Translations under genes and position numbers: made by a program | Shown here: piece after piece, positions 1-8,578 of the stretch | How positions within the stretch are numbered: the first letter of the stretch is position 1 | How the letters are laid out: each line of letters begins with the position of its first letter | Notes under the pieces: generated by a model | The model's input: only the letters and a program-made list of their open reading frames with translations | Database searches by the model: none | Told to the model about the DNA's origin: nothing | Source of the DNA: Rubrivivax sp. | GTDB lineage: Bacteria > Pseudomonadota > Gammaproteobacteria > Burkholderiales > Burkholderiaceae_C | Assembly (NCBI GenBank): GCA_016719535.1 | Contig: JADJYX010000047.1 | Location: 248,001 to 312,000 of the forward strand | Direction: 5' to 3' | Length of the DNA stretch: 64,000 nucleotides

Positions 1-1
1 A

Positions 2-419
2 CTGCTCGCCACCACCGGCGCCGCACTGCCGCCGCTGCCGCGTTCTGCCCAGGCGCGGCCGGGGATGGCCGACGCCGACACCTTACGGCCACGGCATGGT
101 CTGGAACCGCGAGCTGCCGGGCCTGGCCGGGCGGCTGAACCTGGCCTTCGACCTGCGCATAAACCTGGCCACCGGCACCGGCGCCGGCAGTGCTGGCGAC
201 CCGGCGCACCCGGGCGAAGGCTTCCAGTTTGCGATCGAGCGCACGCGGCGCGAGCGCGTGCGCGACGAGGACCGCTTCTTGCTGGAAGGCAGCGTCACCG
301 ACGCCCTCAACCCCGCGCTGATCGGCGCGCCGGTGCGCATCGCGGCGCAGACCCAGGGCGACACCACGGCGATCGTGATCCGCGTCGGCGACGCGGTCTA
401 CCGGCCGGGCTGGTGGTGA
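2..419 (+). pseudogene. Secreted protein of unknown function, 5'-truncated and frameshifted
   Basis: The window opens inside a gene. The frame starting at base 2 reads like the end of a signal peptide (Leu/Ala/Thr-rich, Ala-Gln-Ala near base 53). At about base 85-92 the sensible reading moves to the frame that ends at 419, whose product has alternating polar and hydrophobic segments typical of a beta-sandwich exported protein (Tyr-Gly-His-Gly-Met then Leu-Ala-Phe-Asp-Leu-Arg). I do not recognise a family. The move needs one extra base, the same direction as the other breaks in this window. The 3' end runs straight into a prepilin motif in another frame, so the end of this gene is probably also rearranged. 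Confidence 0.35.
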
Positions 420-469
420 TCGCGATCATCGCGATCCTGATCGGTCTGCTGCTGCCGGCCGTGCAATAG
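413..469 (+). pseudogene. Prepilin N-terminal helix fragment (DUF1559-like)
   Basis: Eighteen codons followed by a stop encode VVIAIIAILIGLLLPAVQ. This is the hydrophobic core of the type IV prepilin/pseudopilin N-terminal methylation domain in the form usual for DUF1559 proteins, where it normally follows Phe-Thr-Leu-Ile-Glu-Leu and is followed by Lys-Val-Arg. The processing site before it is missing, and a stop replaces the Lys-Val-Arg continuation. It is therefore a scrap rather than a working pilin. The match is too specific to be a chance hydrophobic run, but the piece has no start codon of its own. Confidence 0.4.
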
Positions 470-537
470 GTGGAGGCACGCATCATGGGCACGTCGGCCG
501 GTGCCATCGAGGGCGACCGAACGGCTGGGAGGTACCC

Positions 538-1257
538 GTGAAGCTGCTGAAGACGATGACCTCTCTCGCGCTGCTCCTGGGGGCGCCCGCGGCCTGGGCG
601 ATACCGACTGCCGTGCAGGACTTCGAGGACGGCACGACGCAGGGCTGGACCGCGGGCGGGGGACCCCTCGGCGCGGCGCCTCCCGTCCTACCCGCCCTGG
701 CAGCCGGCGGACCGGGTGGACCGGCCGACCACTTTCTGCGCATCGTGTCCGGGGTCGGCGCTGGTGGTTCGGGCAGCAACCTGGTGGCGATCAATCGGGA
801 CGCCTGGGACGGTGACTACCTGGCGGCCGGGCTGACCAGCGTGACGGCGGATCTGCGCAATTTCGGCACCAGCGATCTGTACATCCGTCTGCTGGTCATC
901 GATGCCGGCAACAACCGCTTTGCGTCGACCGGCGCTGTTTTTCTGCCGGCCGGCGGCGACTGGACGGCAGGCGCCTTTTCGCTGGCAGCGGGTGACCTGC
1001 TTGCCGGGCTGGGGGCGGTGGACGATCTGCTGCAGTCGGTCACCGAGCTGCGCATCTGGGGCACCGGTGACCCGAATGCGGTCTTCAGGCCTGGGGACAA
1101 CCGGCAGAACGCCGTCAGCGGCGTGCTGGGCGTGGACAGGCTCACGCCCGATGTCTTCGGAAACGGCGGCGGCGTGGTGCCCGCGCCGGCGACGGCCTGG
1201 CTGGCGCTTCTCGGCCTGCTCGGGGCGGGTGGCGCACGGCGGTGGCGCCGCCACTGA
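538..1257 (+). CDS. PEP-CTERM sorting-domain protein
   Basis: A 239-residue exported protein. It starts at GTG 538 behind a good ribosome site (GGGAGG). Residues 1-21 form a Sec signal peptide ending Ala-Trp-Ala. The middle is Gly/Asp-rich and probably a beta-sandwich carbohydrate- or matrix-binding fold. The C-terminus has the PEP-CTERM layout: a Val-Pro-Ala-Pro box, a hydrophobic helix (Leu-Ala-Leu-Leu-Gly-Leu-Leu) and a final Arg-rich cluster. PEP-CTERM proteins are processed by exosortase/EpsH and usually belong to the exopolysaccharide or biofilm matrix. No exosortase gene is in the window. The molecular function of the central domain is unknown. Confidence 0.8.
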   Translation: MKLLKTMTSLALLLGAPAAWAIPTAVQDFEDGTTQGWTAGGGPLGAAPPVLPALAAGGPGGPADHFLRIVSGVGAGGSGSNLVAINRDAWDGDYLAAGLTSVTADLRNFGTSDLYIRLLVIDAGNNRFASTGAVFLPAGGDWTAGAFSLAAGDLLAGLGAVDDLLQSVTELRIWGTGDPNAVFRPGDNRQNAVSGVLGVDRLTPDVFGNGGGVVPAPATAWLALLGLLGAGGARRWRRH

Positions 1258-1402
1258 GCGCCTGCGCTCCCGGTCGGGCGACATCGCCCATCGCGTGGGT
1301 CTGGGTGCCCATCCGATTCCTCCCGGCAACCCCGCCCCCACATGACTGCCGCACCGGTGATGGCGGGCGGGTGCCGACTGCGGCGCGTGGACAATCGGCC
1401 CG

Positions 1403-3326
1403 GTGCAGCGCAGCCACGGACCCCAGGTGCCCACCCATGCGGATGACGCGCCACCCCGGCCGCGAGGGCGGCACGATGCGCCGGCGGGGCATGGCCGGCT
1501 GGCGGTCGCCACGCTCGTCTCGCTGCTGATCCATGCGTTGTTGCTGAGCCTGAACGTGGTCGGGGAGGGTGACGGCTGGGGCCTGCCGAGCCTGACCCTG
1601 CCCTGGCTCGACCGGCGCGTCGAGGTGCCGCCGATATCCCTGGTGCTCGTCCCGCCGCCGCCACCCGATCGACCCCCGGCTGGCGGTGCGTTGCCGGACG
1701 AGCCCACGCTCGGCGCTGGTCGGCCATCGACCGCGCTGCCGCCGCCCGAGCCGGTGGCCGCCGAGGCCGCGCCGCTGCCGGACGTGCCGTCGGCGATGCC
1801 GGCACGGCCACTGTCCCCGGCGGGGGGGCCATCCGCGGATGCACCTGTGGCGAGTATCGACGCCTCAGCCGACTCGGGCGAGGTGCAAGCCGCCACGGGG
1901 GTTGCTGCCGCCGAGCCGAGCGTGATCGCGGTCGAGCGCCCCGACGACGTGGTCACGGATCTCGACCGGGTGCCGGCTGCGGTCGAGCCTCTCGCCGCTG
2001 CATCCGCTGCGTCCGCGGCATCCGCCGCCTCCGCAGCGGCCCCGGACCCGGATCGCGCCCCGGTGCTGCGCCCGTCGGTGTCCCAGGAAGCGGCTGCAGA
2101 CGCCGAATCGGAACAGGCGCTGCTGGCCGAGGCCGCGCGGCTGGAAGTGCAGCGGGCAGAGGCGGCGCGGCTGGAAGCGGCGCGGCAGCAGGCCGAGCGC
2201 GAGGTGCAGATCCGCCGGGAGCAGGCCCTGCAGGAGGCCGCGCGACGCGCAGAAGCCCGGCAGGAGGAAGCCCGGGCGGCTGCCGAGCGTGCCGAGGCGG
2301 CCCGCCAGCAGGCTGTCCGCGCCGAAGCAGCCCGCCTGCAGGCCGTGCGTGAGGCCGCGGCGCAGGAGGAAGCGGCCCGACTGGCGCAGGCGGCGCAGGA
2401 GGAAGCCCGCCAGACAGCCGAGCGCATGGCATTGGCCCGTCTGGAGGCGGCCCGTCTGGAGGCCGCAGGCCAGGAAGCGGCCCGCCAGGAGGCTGCACGA
2501 CTGGACGCGGCACGGCGCGAGGAGGCGCGGCAGCAGGTGGCACGAGAGACCGCTGCGCGTGTCGAGCAGGACCGCCTGGAGCAGGCCCGCCTGGAGCAGG
2601 CACGGATCGAGCAGGCCCGGCTGGAGGCTCTGCGGCGGGCGCAGGCCCGACAGGTGGCCGAGCGCGAGGAGGCCGCGCGCGCCGAGGCTGCCCGCGAGGC
2701 GTCAGCCCGCGCCGAAGCGGCCCGCGTGGAAGCGGCCCGGCTGGCCGCCTCGCAGGCCGAGGCCGCCCGTCAGGACGCGGAGCGTCAGGAAGCAGCCCGC
2801 CAGGAAGCCTCGCGTCTGGCCGCCGCGGGCGCGGGCGGCCGAGGAAGAAGCGGACAACGCCCGACGCGAGGCGGCCCGTCGGGCCATGGGGCGGCAACTC
2901 GACGAGGAGGCCGCGCGGCGCGACGCCGCGGCGGCGGCACGGCCCGACGATCAACGGCCGCATGCCTGGAGCAGCCTGCGCCGTGGCCGCATCTTCGGGC
3001 GCGCCGACGCCCATGCCGAGCTGGCCCTCTATGCCGAAGCCTGGGCGCGCCGGATCCACCTCAATACCGCAGCCGACACCTTCCGCGAGGCCGCCCAGAA
3101 GTCCCATCGCCACCCGATGGTGACGGTGGCCGTGCGCAGCGATGGCTCCGTGGAGTCCGTGACGGTGGTGGTGCCCAGCGGCGTGCCCGAACTCGACGAG
3201 GCCATCCGGCGCATCGTGATGGCCCTGGCGCCCTATCCACCCTTTTTACCAGCGCTGGCGCGCGACTACGACGTGGTCGAGATCCGCAGGACCTGGCACT
3301 TCGACGCGGCGGTGCAGCTGTACTGA
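1403..3326 (+). pseudogene. TonB-like energy-transducing protein with very long Ala/Arg/Glu coiled coil, +1 frameshift
   Basis: This reads as a TonB/TolA-type protein of about 640 residues. An N-terminal membrane anchor (about residues 32-50, Leu-Ile-His-Ala-Leu-Leu-Leu) is followed by a Pro-rich stretch. From about residue 230 to 475 there is an extremely Ala/Glu/Arg/Gln-rich helical region with irregular repeats around Glu-Ala-Ala-Arg. The TonB C-terminal domain is in the next frame: Pro-Met-Val-Thr-Val-Ala-Val near 3115 and Val-Glu-Ile-Arg-Arg-Thr-Trp-His-Phe near the end. The switch between 2826 and 2836 needs one surplus base in a GC-rich run, so it may be a sequence error. The GTG start at 1403 has no clear ribosome site and is uncertain. 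Family length is usually 220-300 residues, so the spacer is unusually long. Confidence 0.65.
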
Positions 3327-3446
3327 CGGGCACCGCCTGCCCAGCCGCCGGGCGGGCCGGGCGATGCGCTGCGGACGGCCACCGGCTCGAGCTTGCCCTT
3401 GAAATCCGCATCCCTTGCCGGGTGGTCCAATCGTGGCAAGGCGAGC

Positions 3447-3815
3447 ATGGATGGCAAGAAGTTCGAGAGCGCGTGACACGCTGGAGTACAAGCTCGAGGC
3501 AGTGCGCATGGTCAATGGCGGGCAGAGCCTGGCGGCGGCGTCGAAGATTCTCGGCATCGCGGACCAGACACTGAACGACTGGGTCAAGGCCGAGCGCGAA
3601 GGTCGCGTCGGCGGCGCCGGCAGCCGACCGGTGAACCCGGAGCAGATGGAGATCGCACGACTGCGCGCCAAGCTGGCGCGGGTGAAGATGGAGCGCGACA
3701 TGCTGGGAAATGCGACGGCGCACTTCGCCAAGGAGCGGGGATGAAGTACGCCTGGATCGAGCGCAACCGCCACCTTTGGCCGATCACGTGGGCCTGCGAA
3801 GTGAAAGGGCTGTCG
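3447..3815 (+). mobile_element. IS3-family insertion sequence remnant (orfA and start of orfB)
   Basis: An IS3-type OrfA (about 3451-3744) shows the helix-turn-helix transposase domain, with motifs Tyr-Lys-Leu-Glu-Ala-Val-Arg-Met-Val and Gln-Thr-Leu-Asn-Asp-Trp-Val-Lys, then a Leu-zipper-like Arg-Leu-Arg-Ala-Lys-Leu. The first ATG at 3447 gives Met-Asp-Gly-Lys-Lys-Phe-Glu-Ser-Ala, which runs into a stop after one surplus base. OrfB starts at 3741, overlapping the OrfA stop in the normal IS3 way (MKYAWIERNRHLWPIT). It loses similarity after about 25 residues, before any DDE residue. No terminal inverted repeats were found. The element is dead and abuts a damaged thioesterase gene. Confidence 0.7.
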
Positions 3816-4447
3816 CGGGCTGCCCGCGCCATGGGCCGCTCGCTGGCATGGAGTGCACTGCATGAGCGTCACCCTGCTGTTCACGGCGCAGCAGACGCGT
3901 GCTCAAAATGGCGCAGGTCGTGGTGGCATGGGCATACAGCTTCCCGTCGGGTCCGACAATCCTGGCTTCAGATGTGGCGACCTGACGCCCGACGTGAAGC
4001 GCCGTGCCCACGCAGCGCAACGGGCCTGTCTTGGTATGAGCGGGCCCGGACGATGTTGAGATTGATCTGGCTGGTGGTGTAGCCGATCCCTGCAGGCAGC
4101 CTGGTCTGCACGGCGCACCCCAATGCGAAGTCCAGCAGGGTCGCGTACCAGCCGCCGTGAACCGAGCCCAGTGGGTTGTAGTGCTTGAGCTGCGGGGTGG
4201 CCTGAAAGACCGCAAGCCCGTCACCCAGTTCGACCAGCTCACAGTCGAAGGTGTCGGCCATGTAGGGATGCGGCAGGTCGCCTTCGAGCAGGGCGGTCAT
4301 CACCTGCAGGCCCGTCTTGCCCTGGACTTGATGCGGCTGTGCCAAACCGGCATGGCCACCGCCGCGTTCCAGTCGGCGTTGCCTCACCTGTTCCAGTTGT
4401 GCCTGCCAGGCGTTCAAGGTGGCCTCGGTGGTGTGCTCGATCGTCAT
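3784..4447 (-). pseudogene. PaaI-type hotdog thioesterase, frameshifted
   Basis: Reading leftward from ATG 4447 (GGAG ribosome site 7 bases upstream), the product has the hotdog thioesterase core Asn-Pro-Leu-Gly-Ser-Val-His-Gly-Gly-Trp. The conserved His-Gly-Gly segment is followed by an Asp-Phe-Ala-Leu-Gly-Cys-Ala helix. Such enzymes hydrolyse acyl- or aryl-CoA esters. At about 4018 the reading must gain one base to continue into the conserved end (Val-Ala-Thr-Ser-Glu-Ala-Arg-Ile and His-Ala-Thr-Thr-Thr-Cys). The extreme C-terminus then runs into the IS3 remnant. The gene is either inactivated or carries a sequence error plus an insertion scar. An intact thioesterase of the same superfamily lies at 8579. 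Confidence 0.6.
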
Positions 4448-4540
4448 TCGGGACTCCATGGATGTTGTGGGAGCGTGATCGCAAAAAAGGGGGGTGCTTC
4501 AGCAGCGTTTCCGGATGGGCGGTGCGTTTCGCGGCCGTCT

Positions 4541-4714
4541 TCACCGCGGCGCCGCCCGTGGCCTGGTGTCGACTGGCAGACACAGCAAGCCGGTGAGCAG
4601 CGCCAGTGCGCCATGCAACGCATACAGCACATCGAAATCGGCGCGCTGCAGGGCGGCATGACCCAACGGCGCCACCGTGAGCGCCGCGCCCGGCACCGAG
4701 CCGATTTCAGCCAT
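4541..4714 (-). pseudogene. Membrane-protein C-terminal fragment (possibly MFS transporter)
   Basis: A 57-codon open stretch on the minus strand looks like the last periplasmic loop and final transmembrane helix of a transporter: a Gly/Ala/Pro-rich segment, then Tyr-Ala-Leu-His-Gly-Ala-Leu-Ala-Leu-Leu-Thr-Gly-Leu-Leu-Cys-Leu and a short charged tail. The rest of the gene is missing; upstream sequence belongs to another gene remnant. The transporter assignment is an inference from the helix pattern only. Confidence 0.25.
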
Positions 4715-4991
4715 GCCGCATCGCCTGGCCAGATGGCCGATCGACTTGCGGCTGCGCGCGCCCGGCCCGGCGAACTCGCCATGCCGTCAAGCCGTCAAGC
4801 CGGGCAGAACCACCGTCACTGCCGCGCACAACTGCCGCCCGATGCCGTCGGGCCACAAAGAGTCTGGCCATTGCTGACGATGCGAAGCGCTGCGCAGCGC
4901 CGTCGCCGCTGACGCCGAGCTCGATGGCGCAGTTGATGTCGCAGGGCTTGCAGGCCGACTTGTGCCAGGTGATTGCGTCCGCCGCGTTCAT
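4707..4991 (-). pseudogene. Molybdopterin oxidoreductase, N-terminal stub
   Basis: The first 30 codons match the N-terminus of molybdopterin-guanine-dinucleotide oxidoreductases (formate dehydrogenase/nitrate reductase type): Thr-Trp-His-Lys-Ser-Ala-Cys, then CKPCDINCAIELG, the Cys-x2-Cys-x3-Cys start of a 4Fe-4S site. After about residue 35 the family pattern (Arg-Gly-Asp, then the fourth Cys) is lost and the remaining frame is random-looking. The ATG overlaps the stop of the upstream isomerase gene (ATGA), so an intact operon once ran through here. A large deletion seems to have removed the rest of the enzyme and most of a following transporter. Confidence 0.5.
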
Positions 4992-5605
4992 CGTGCGGCC
5001 GCGGCGAGGATGGCTTCTTCGACGTCTCGCAGCCGGTCCTTGCCGAACCACAGCTCGCGGCCGATCAGGAAGCTGGGCGCGCCGAAGGCGCCGTGGTCGT
5101 GCGCCCGCTGGGTGTTGGCCATCAGCATCGTCTTGACCTCCGGGTCCTGCGACAGGGCGAGGATCGCCCGGCTGTCCAGACCACCGGCGTCCAGTGTGGC
5201 GGTGAGGGTCGGCAGGTCGTCCATGTTCAGGCCGTCCTCCCACATCGCGGCGTACACCACGTCCAGATAGGCCGGCAGGCAGCCCAGCTTCTGCGCGGCA
5301 CAGGCGCCGCGCATGATCTTCAGCGTGTTGACCGGGAAGTGCGGGTTGAAGCGGTACTTCGACAAGCCGTGCCGTGCGACAAAGCGCGTGAGCTCCAGCC
5401 GCTCGTAGGCCAGCTTGTTGGGGATGTCGGCGAAGGCCTCCATGGGCGCCCGGTTGTTGGCCAGCTTGAACAGCCCGCCCAGAAGGATCGGCACGTACTC
5501 GAAACTGGCGCCGGTGCGCACCTCGATGTCCGGTATCAGCTTGTGGCAGAGATAGGTGTTGGGGCTGCCGAAGTCGAACAGGAACTGGACAGTGACGGTT
5601 GGCAT
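4988..5605 (-). CDS. DsbA-fold isomerase of the HCCA isomerase/kappa-GST family
   Basis: A 205-residue thioredoxin-fold protein without the Cys-x-x-Cys of true DsbA. Near the N-terminus it has Phe-Asp-Phe-Gly-Ser-Pro-Asn-Thr-Tyr, the position of the catalytic serine in 2-hydroxychromene-2-carboxylate isomerases and kappa-class glutathione transferases. The helical insert follows, and the C-terminal segment has Ala-Phe-Gly-Ala-Pro-Ser-Phe (the cis-Pro loop) before Phe-Gly-Lys-Asp-Arg-Leu. These enzymes use glutathione to isomerise aromatic-pathway intermediates or conjugate acyl groups. The gene is downstream of the SDR at 5677 on the same strand and probably co-transcribed. Its substrate cannot be told from the sequence. 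Confidence 0.75.
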   Translation of the reverse strand: MPTVTVQFLFDFGSPNTYLCHKLIPDIEVRTGASFEYVPILLGGLFKLANNRAPMEAFADIPNKLAYERLELTRFVARHGLSKYRFNPHFPVNTLKIMRGACAAQKLGCLPAYLDVVYAAMWEDGLNMDDLPTLTATLDAGGLDSRAILALSQDPEVKTMLMANTQRAHDHGAFGAPSFLIGRELWFGKDRLRDVEEAILAAAAR

Positions 5606-5676
5606 CAGGGTGCTCCGGTCGGGGTGGTCGTGGGAAGGGCGGGGCAGGGTGGGCCGCGTGGATAGACCCGCGCGGG

Positions 5677-6405
5677 TCACCAGGTTTCCATCCACGGTCG
5701 CAGCTCGGTCTCGTGCGACCAGGCGTCGCGCGGCTGCTGGTGGATCTGCCAGTAGGCATCGGCAATGCTGTCGGGGCTGAGGATGCCCTGCCTGTCCTTC
5801 AGCGCGTAGCGCTCGGGGAAGTTGCTGCGGATCCACTCGGTGTCGATCGCGCCGTCGATGATGGTGTGGGCGACGTGGATGTTCTTCGGCCACAGCTCGC
5901 GCGCCATGCTCTGGGCCAGTGCGCGCAGCGCGTGCTTGGCGCCTGCGAAGGCCGCGAAACCCTCGCGCCCGCGCACACTGGCGGTGGCGCCGGTGAAGAT
6001 GATGGTGCCGCGCCCTCGCGGCAGCATCACCTTGGCCGTTTCGCGCCCCATCAGGAAGCCGCCGAAGCAGGCCATCTCCCACACCTTCTGGTAGACGCGG
6101 GCGGTGGTCTCGGTGATGCCGAAGCGCACGTTGGCGCCGATGTTGAACACCGCCACGTCGATGGGCGCGATGTCGCGCTCGATGGTCTCCACCAGCGAGA
6201 CCATCGCGTCCTCCTGGCGGGCGTCGCTGCCGAACGCATGCGCCTCGTCGCCGTCGGCGCGGATCTGCTCGACCAGCGGCTGCAGTCTGTCGGCCGTTCG
6301 CCGGGTGACGCAGGCGATGTAGCCCTCGCGCGCGAAGCGGCGAGCGATGGCGCCACCGGTGGCGTCGCCGGCACCGATGACGAGGATGGCTCTTCGGTCG
6401 GACAT
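5677..6405 (-). CDS. Short-chain dehydrogenase/reductase
   Basis: About 242 residues from ATG 6405; a GTG at 6420 is an alternative start. The Rossmann nucleotide site is present but divergent: Val-Ile-Gly-Ala-Gly-Asp-Ala-Thr-Gly-Gly in place of the usual Thr-Gly-x3-Gly-x-Gly. Phe-Asn-Ile-Gly-Ala-Asn replaces the common Asn-Asn-Ala-Gly. At the active site the Ser-Tyr-Lys triad seems altered: Phe-Thr-Gly-Ala-Thr-Ala-Ser before Phe-Ala-Ala-Phe-Ala-Gly-Ala-Lys, so Phe stands where the catalytic Tyr is expected. It belongs to the atypical glucose/ribitol-dehydrogenase-like SDRs. It is transcribed away from the TetR gene at 6538 across a palindromic control region and is probably repressed by that regulator. 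Confidence 0.75.
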   Translation of the reverse strand: MSDRRAILVIGAGDATGGAIARRFAREGYIACVTRRTADRLQPLVEQIRADGDEAHAFGSDARQEDAMVSLVETIERDIAPIDVAVFNIGANVRFGITETTARVYQKVWEMACFGGFLMGRETAKVMLPRGRGTIIFTGATASVRGREGFAAFAGAKHALRALAQSMARELWPKNIHVAHTIIDGAIDTEWIRSNFPERYALKDRQGILSPDSIADAYWQIHQQPRDAWSHETELRPWMETW

Positions 6406-6473
6406 GGTTCGGTCGTCCACGGTTGCGGCACGTCGGCGCCGGTGGTTGAGGGCAACAGCCGCGCATTTTCAAG

Positions 6474-6509
6474 ATGACAACTGTCATGCTGGAGTATGAT
6501 GATCATCAT
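6474..6509. promoter_or_regulatory. Two palindromes between SDR and tetR (probable TetR operators)
   Basis: The divergent region holds ATGACA-AC-TGTCAT (6474-6487) and a perfect 14-base palindrome ATGATGATCATCAT (6496-6509). The second overlaps a -10-like TATGAT (6495-6500) facing tetR. The ATGATG half-site is shared with the operator of the paralogous regulator at 13.8 kb. TetR proteins usually bind palindromes of this size next to their own gene and repress both directions. Confidence 0.6.
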
Positions 6510-6537
6510 TCAGAAGGTCAACACACGGAAAACCACC

Positions 6538-7116
6538 ATGGGACATTCGCAAGCCGACAAGGCCCAAAGCCGCGAGCGCATCCTGCGCAAGGCGGCCGAT
6601 GCGGTGCGCGACACGGGCCTGGAATCGGTCAGCGTCGGCAAGCTGATGCGCAGCGTGGACCTGACGCACGGCGGCTTCTACAACCACTTCGCCTCGCGCT
6701 CCGACCTGCTGGCGCAGGCGCTGGAGCGGGCATTGGTCGAAGGGGCCAGGTCGGCCACCGCCAGCATGAAGCCCGGCGACGCGCCGCGCAGCTACGAGAT
6801 GCGGATACGCAGCTACGTCAGCCGTGCGCACCGGGATGCGCGCACCAGCGGCTGCGCCATCGCGGCGCTGGCCTCGGACGTGTCGCGAGCGGATGAAGCG
6901 TCACGGGCCGTGATGTCGGCTTTCATCGACGATTTCGTCGGCCAGCTTGCGCAGTCGATGGACAGCCAGGACGAAGGCGATGCGATGCTGGCGGTGAGCG
7001 CGATGGTCGGCGCCGTGCTGCTGGCACGGGTGCAGACCGACCCGAAGAAGTCCGACGCGCTGCTGAAGTCGGTGCGCGACCGCCTGCTGGCGCTGAACCA
7101 GGACGGACCGGCCTGA
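6538..7116 (+). CDS. TetR/AcrR-family transcriptional regulator (paralogue 1)
   Basis: A 192-residue repressor-type protein. The N-terminal helix-turn-helix spans about residues 12-58, with the recognition helix ending THGGFYNHFASR. The C-terminal ligand domain contains His-Arg-Asp-Ala-Arg-Thr-Ser-Gly-Cys-Ala-Ile-Ala-Ala-Leu, a pattern shared with the regulator at 13834 (His-Arg-Asp-Asn-Arg-Ala-Thr-Gly-Cys). The two are clearly paralogues. The gene is divergent from the SDR/isomerase pair and upstream of a MATE exporter 49 bases away. A likely role is to sense a small hydrophobic compound and release both the degradation genes and the pump. The ligand is unknown. Confidence 0.85.
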   Translation: MGHSQADKAQSRERILRKAADAVRDTGLESVSVGKLMRSVDLTHGGFYNHFASRSDLLAQALERALVEGARSATASMKPGDAPRSYEMRIRSYVSRAHRDARTSGCAIAALASDVSRADEASRAVMSAFIDDFVGQLAQSMDSQDEGDAMLAVSAMVGAVLLARVQTDPKKSDALLKSVRDRLLALNQDGPA

Positions 7117-7165
7117 TGACGCGCCAACGCCATCCACAGCACAGGCAGTTGCAGGCAGACCGCGC

Positions 7166-8563
7166 ATGACGGCCACGGCTGTGCCCCCGCCGCCACTGCC
7201 GCCCCAGGCCCCTGCGCCATCGCTGCTGACGGCGCCGATCCTGCCGGCGCTGCTGCGCTTTGCGCTGCCCAACATGGTGGCGATGCTGGCCACGGCGCTG
7301 GCCACCGTGGCCGAGACGGCCTATGTCGGCAGTTTCGGGGTGCCATCGCTGGCCGGCATGGCCCTGGTGTTCCCGATGGTCATGCTGCAGATGATGCTGT
7401 CCGGCGGCGCGATGGGCGGTGGCGTGGCCGCTGCAGTCAGCCGTGCGCTGGGTGCCGGTGCGCCCGAGCGTGCCAACGCACTGGCGGTGCATGCGCTGTG
7501 GATCGGCCTGGCCGCCGGCGGGGTCAACGGTCTGCTGATGCTGGCCTGGGGGCCGGCGATCTATGCCGGCCTCGGTGGTCGCGGCGAGGCGCTGGACCAG
7601 GCCATCGCCTTCTCCAGCGTGGCCTTCTGCGGCTCTCTGGGCGTCTGGTTGATGAACACCTTCGCGTCGGTGCTGCGCGGCGCGGGCAACATGCTGGTGC
7701 CCTCGGCGACCTTCCTGCTGGTCTCGCTGGCACAGGTGGTCATCGGCGGCGCGCTGGGTCTGGGCTGGGGGCCGTTGCCCCGGCTCGGCATGCCCGGCGT
7801 GGCTGCGGGGCAGGTCATCGCCTTCAGTGCGGGTGCCGCCTTCCTGTTCGGGTACCTGCGCAGCGGCCGGTCCAGGCTCAGTCTGAAGATCCGTGCCACG
7901 CCGCTGCAGCGGAACCTGCTGGCCGACATCCTCAAAGTGGGGGCACTGGCCTGCATCTCGCCGCTGCAGACGGTGGCGACCGTGCTCATCCTGACGCGGC
8001 TGGTGGCGGAGTTCGGTGCCACGGCATTGGCCGGCTACGGCATCGGCGCGCGGCTCGAATTTCTGCTGGTGCCGATCAGCTTTGCCATCGGCGTGGCCTC
8101 GGTGCCGCTGGTGGGCATGGCCATCGGTGCCGGCATGGTGGCCCGCGCCAAACGCGTGGCCTGGATCGCGGCGCTGCTGGCCACGGCCACGCTGGGCCTG
8201 CTGGGCGCGGTGGTGGCCGTCGCACCGGGCCTGTGGGTGGACCTGTTCACGCGCGTCCCCGCCGTACAAGCCTCGGCCGGGCTCTACTTCGGCTGGGCCG
8301 GACCGGTCTACGGCTTGTTCGGGCTGGGCCTGAGCCTGTACTTCTCGGCGCTGGGCGCGGGCAAGGTCGGTGGCCTGGTGCTGGCCGGCACCTTGCGGCT
8401 GGGGGTCGTGGCGATCGGCGGCTGGGTGCTGCTGCAGACATCGGCCGAGCCCTGGGCCGTCTTCGCACTCGTCGCGCTGGGCATGGCGGTGTTCGGGCTG
8501 GCCGCAGCGCTTGCCGTCCGGGTCACGCGGTGGGGCCCCGAGGGACAGCCGACGACCCGTTGA
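7166..8563 (+). CDS. MATE-family efflux transporter
   Basis: A 465-residue integral membrane protein with about 12 hydrophobic helices arranged as two MatE halves. Typical features are Leu-Pro-Asn-Met-Val-Ala in helix 1, a Gly-Gly-Ala-Met-Gly-Gly-Gly-Val turn, and Asn-Thr-Phe-Ala-Ser-Val-Leu-Arg-Gly-Ala-Gly-Asn at the end of the first half. MATE carriers export cationic or amphipathic drugs and metabolites using Na+ or H+ gradients. It lies just downstream of the TetR gene and upstream of a thioesterase, all in one direction, so the three probably form an operon. Export of the compound sensed by the TetR protein is the most economical inference. Confidence 0.85.
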   Translation: MTATAVPPPPLPPQAPAPSLLTAPILPALLRFALPNMVAMLATALATVAETAYVGSFGVPSLAGMALVFPMVMLQMMLSGGAMGGGVAAAVSRALGAGAPERANALAVHALWIGLAAGGVNGLLMLAWGPAIYAGLGGRGEALDQAIAFSSVAFCGSLGVWLMNTFASVLRGAGNMLVPSATFLLVSLAQVVIGGALGLGWGPLPRLGMPGVAAGQVIAFSAGAAFLFGYLRSGRSRLSLKIRATPLQRNLLADILKVGALACISPLQTVATVLILTRLVAEFGATALAGYGIGARLEFLLVPISFAIGVASVPLVGMAIGAGMVARAKRVAWIAALLATATLGLLGAVVAVAPGLWVDLFTRVPAVQASAGLYFGWAGPVYGLFGLGLSLYFSALGAGKVGGLVLAGTLRLGVVAIGGWVLLQTSAEPWAVFALVALGMAVFGLAAALAVRVTRWGPEGQPTTR

Positions 8564-8578
8564 TCAAGGAGGCTCGCC

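Noticed and set aside
1990..2040. Short GCATCCGCTGCGTCC-like tandem repeat
   Set aside because: It is the Ala/Ser-rich coding segment of the TonB-like protein and not an independent repeat element.
5677..6420. GTG at 6420 as start of the SDR
   Set aside because: No better ribosome site than the ATG at 6405, and five extra residues are not typical; it remains an alternative.
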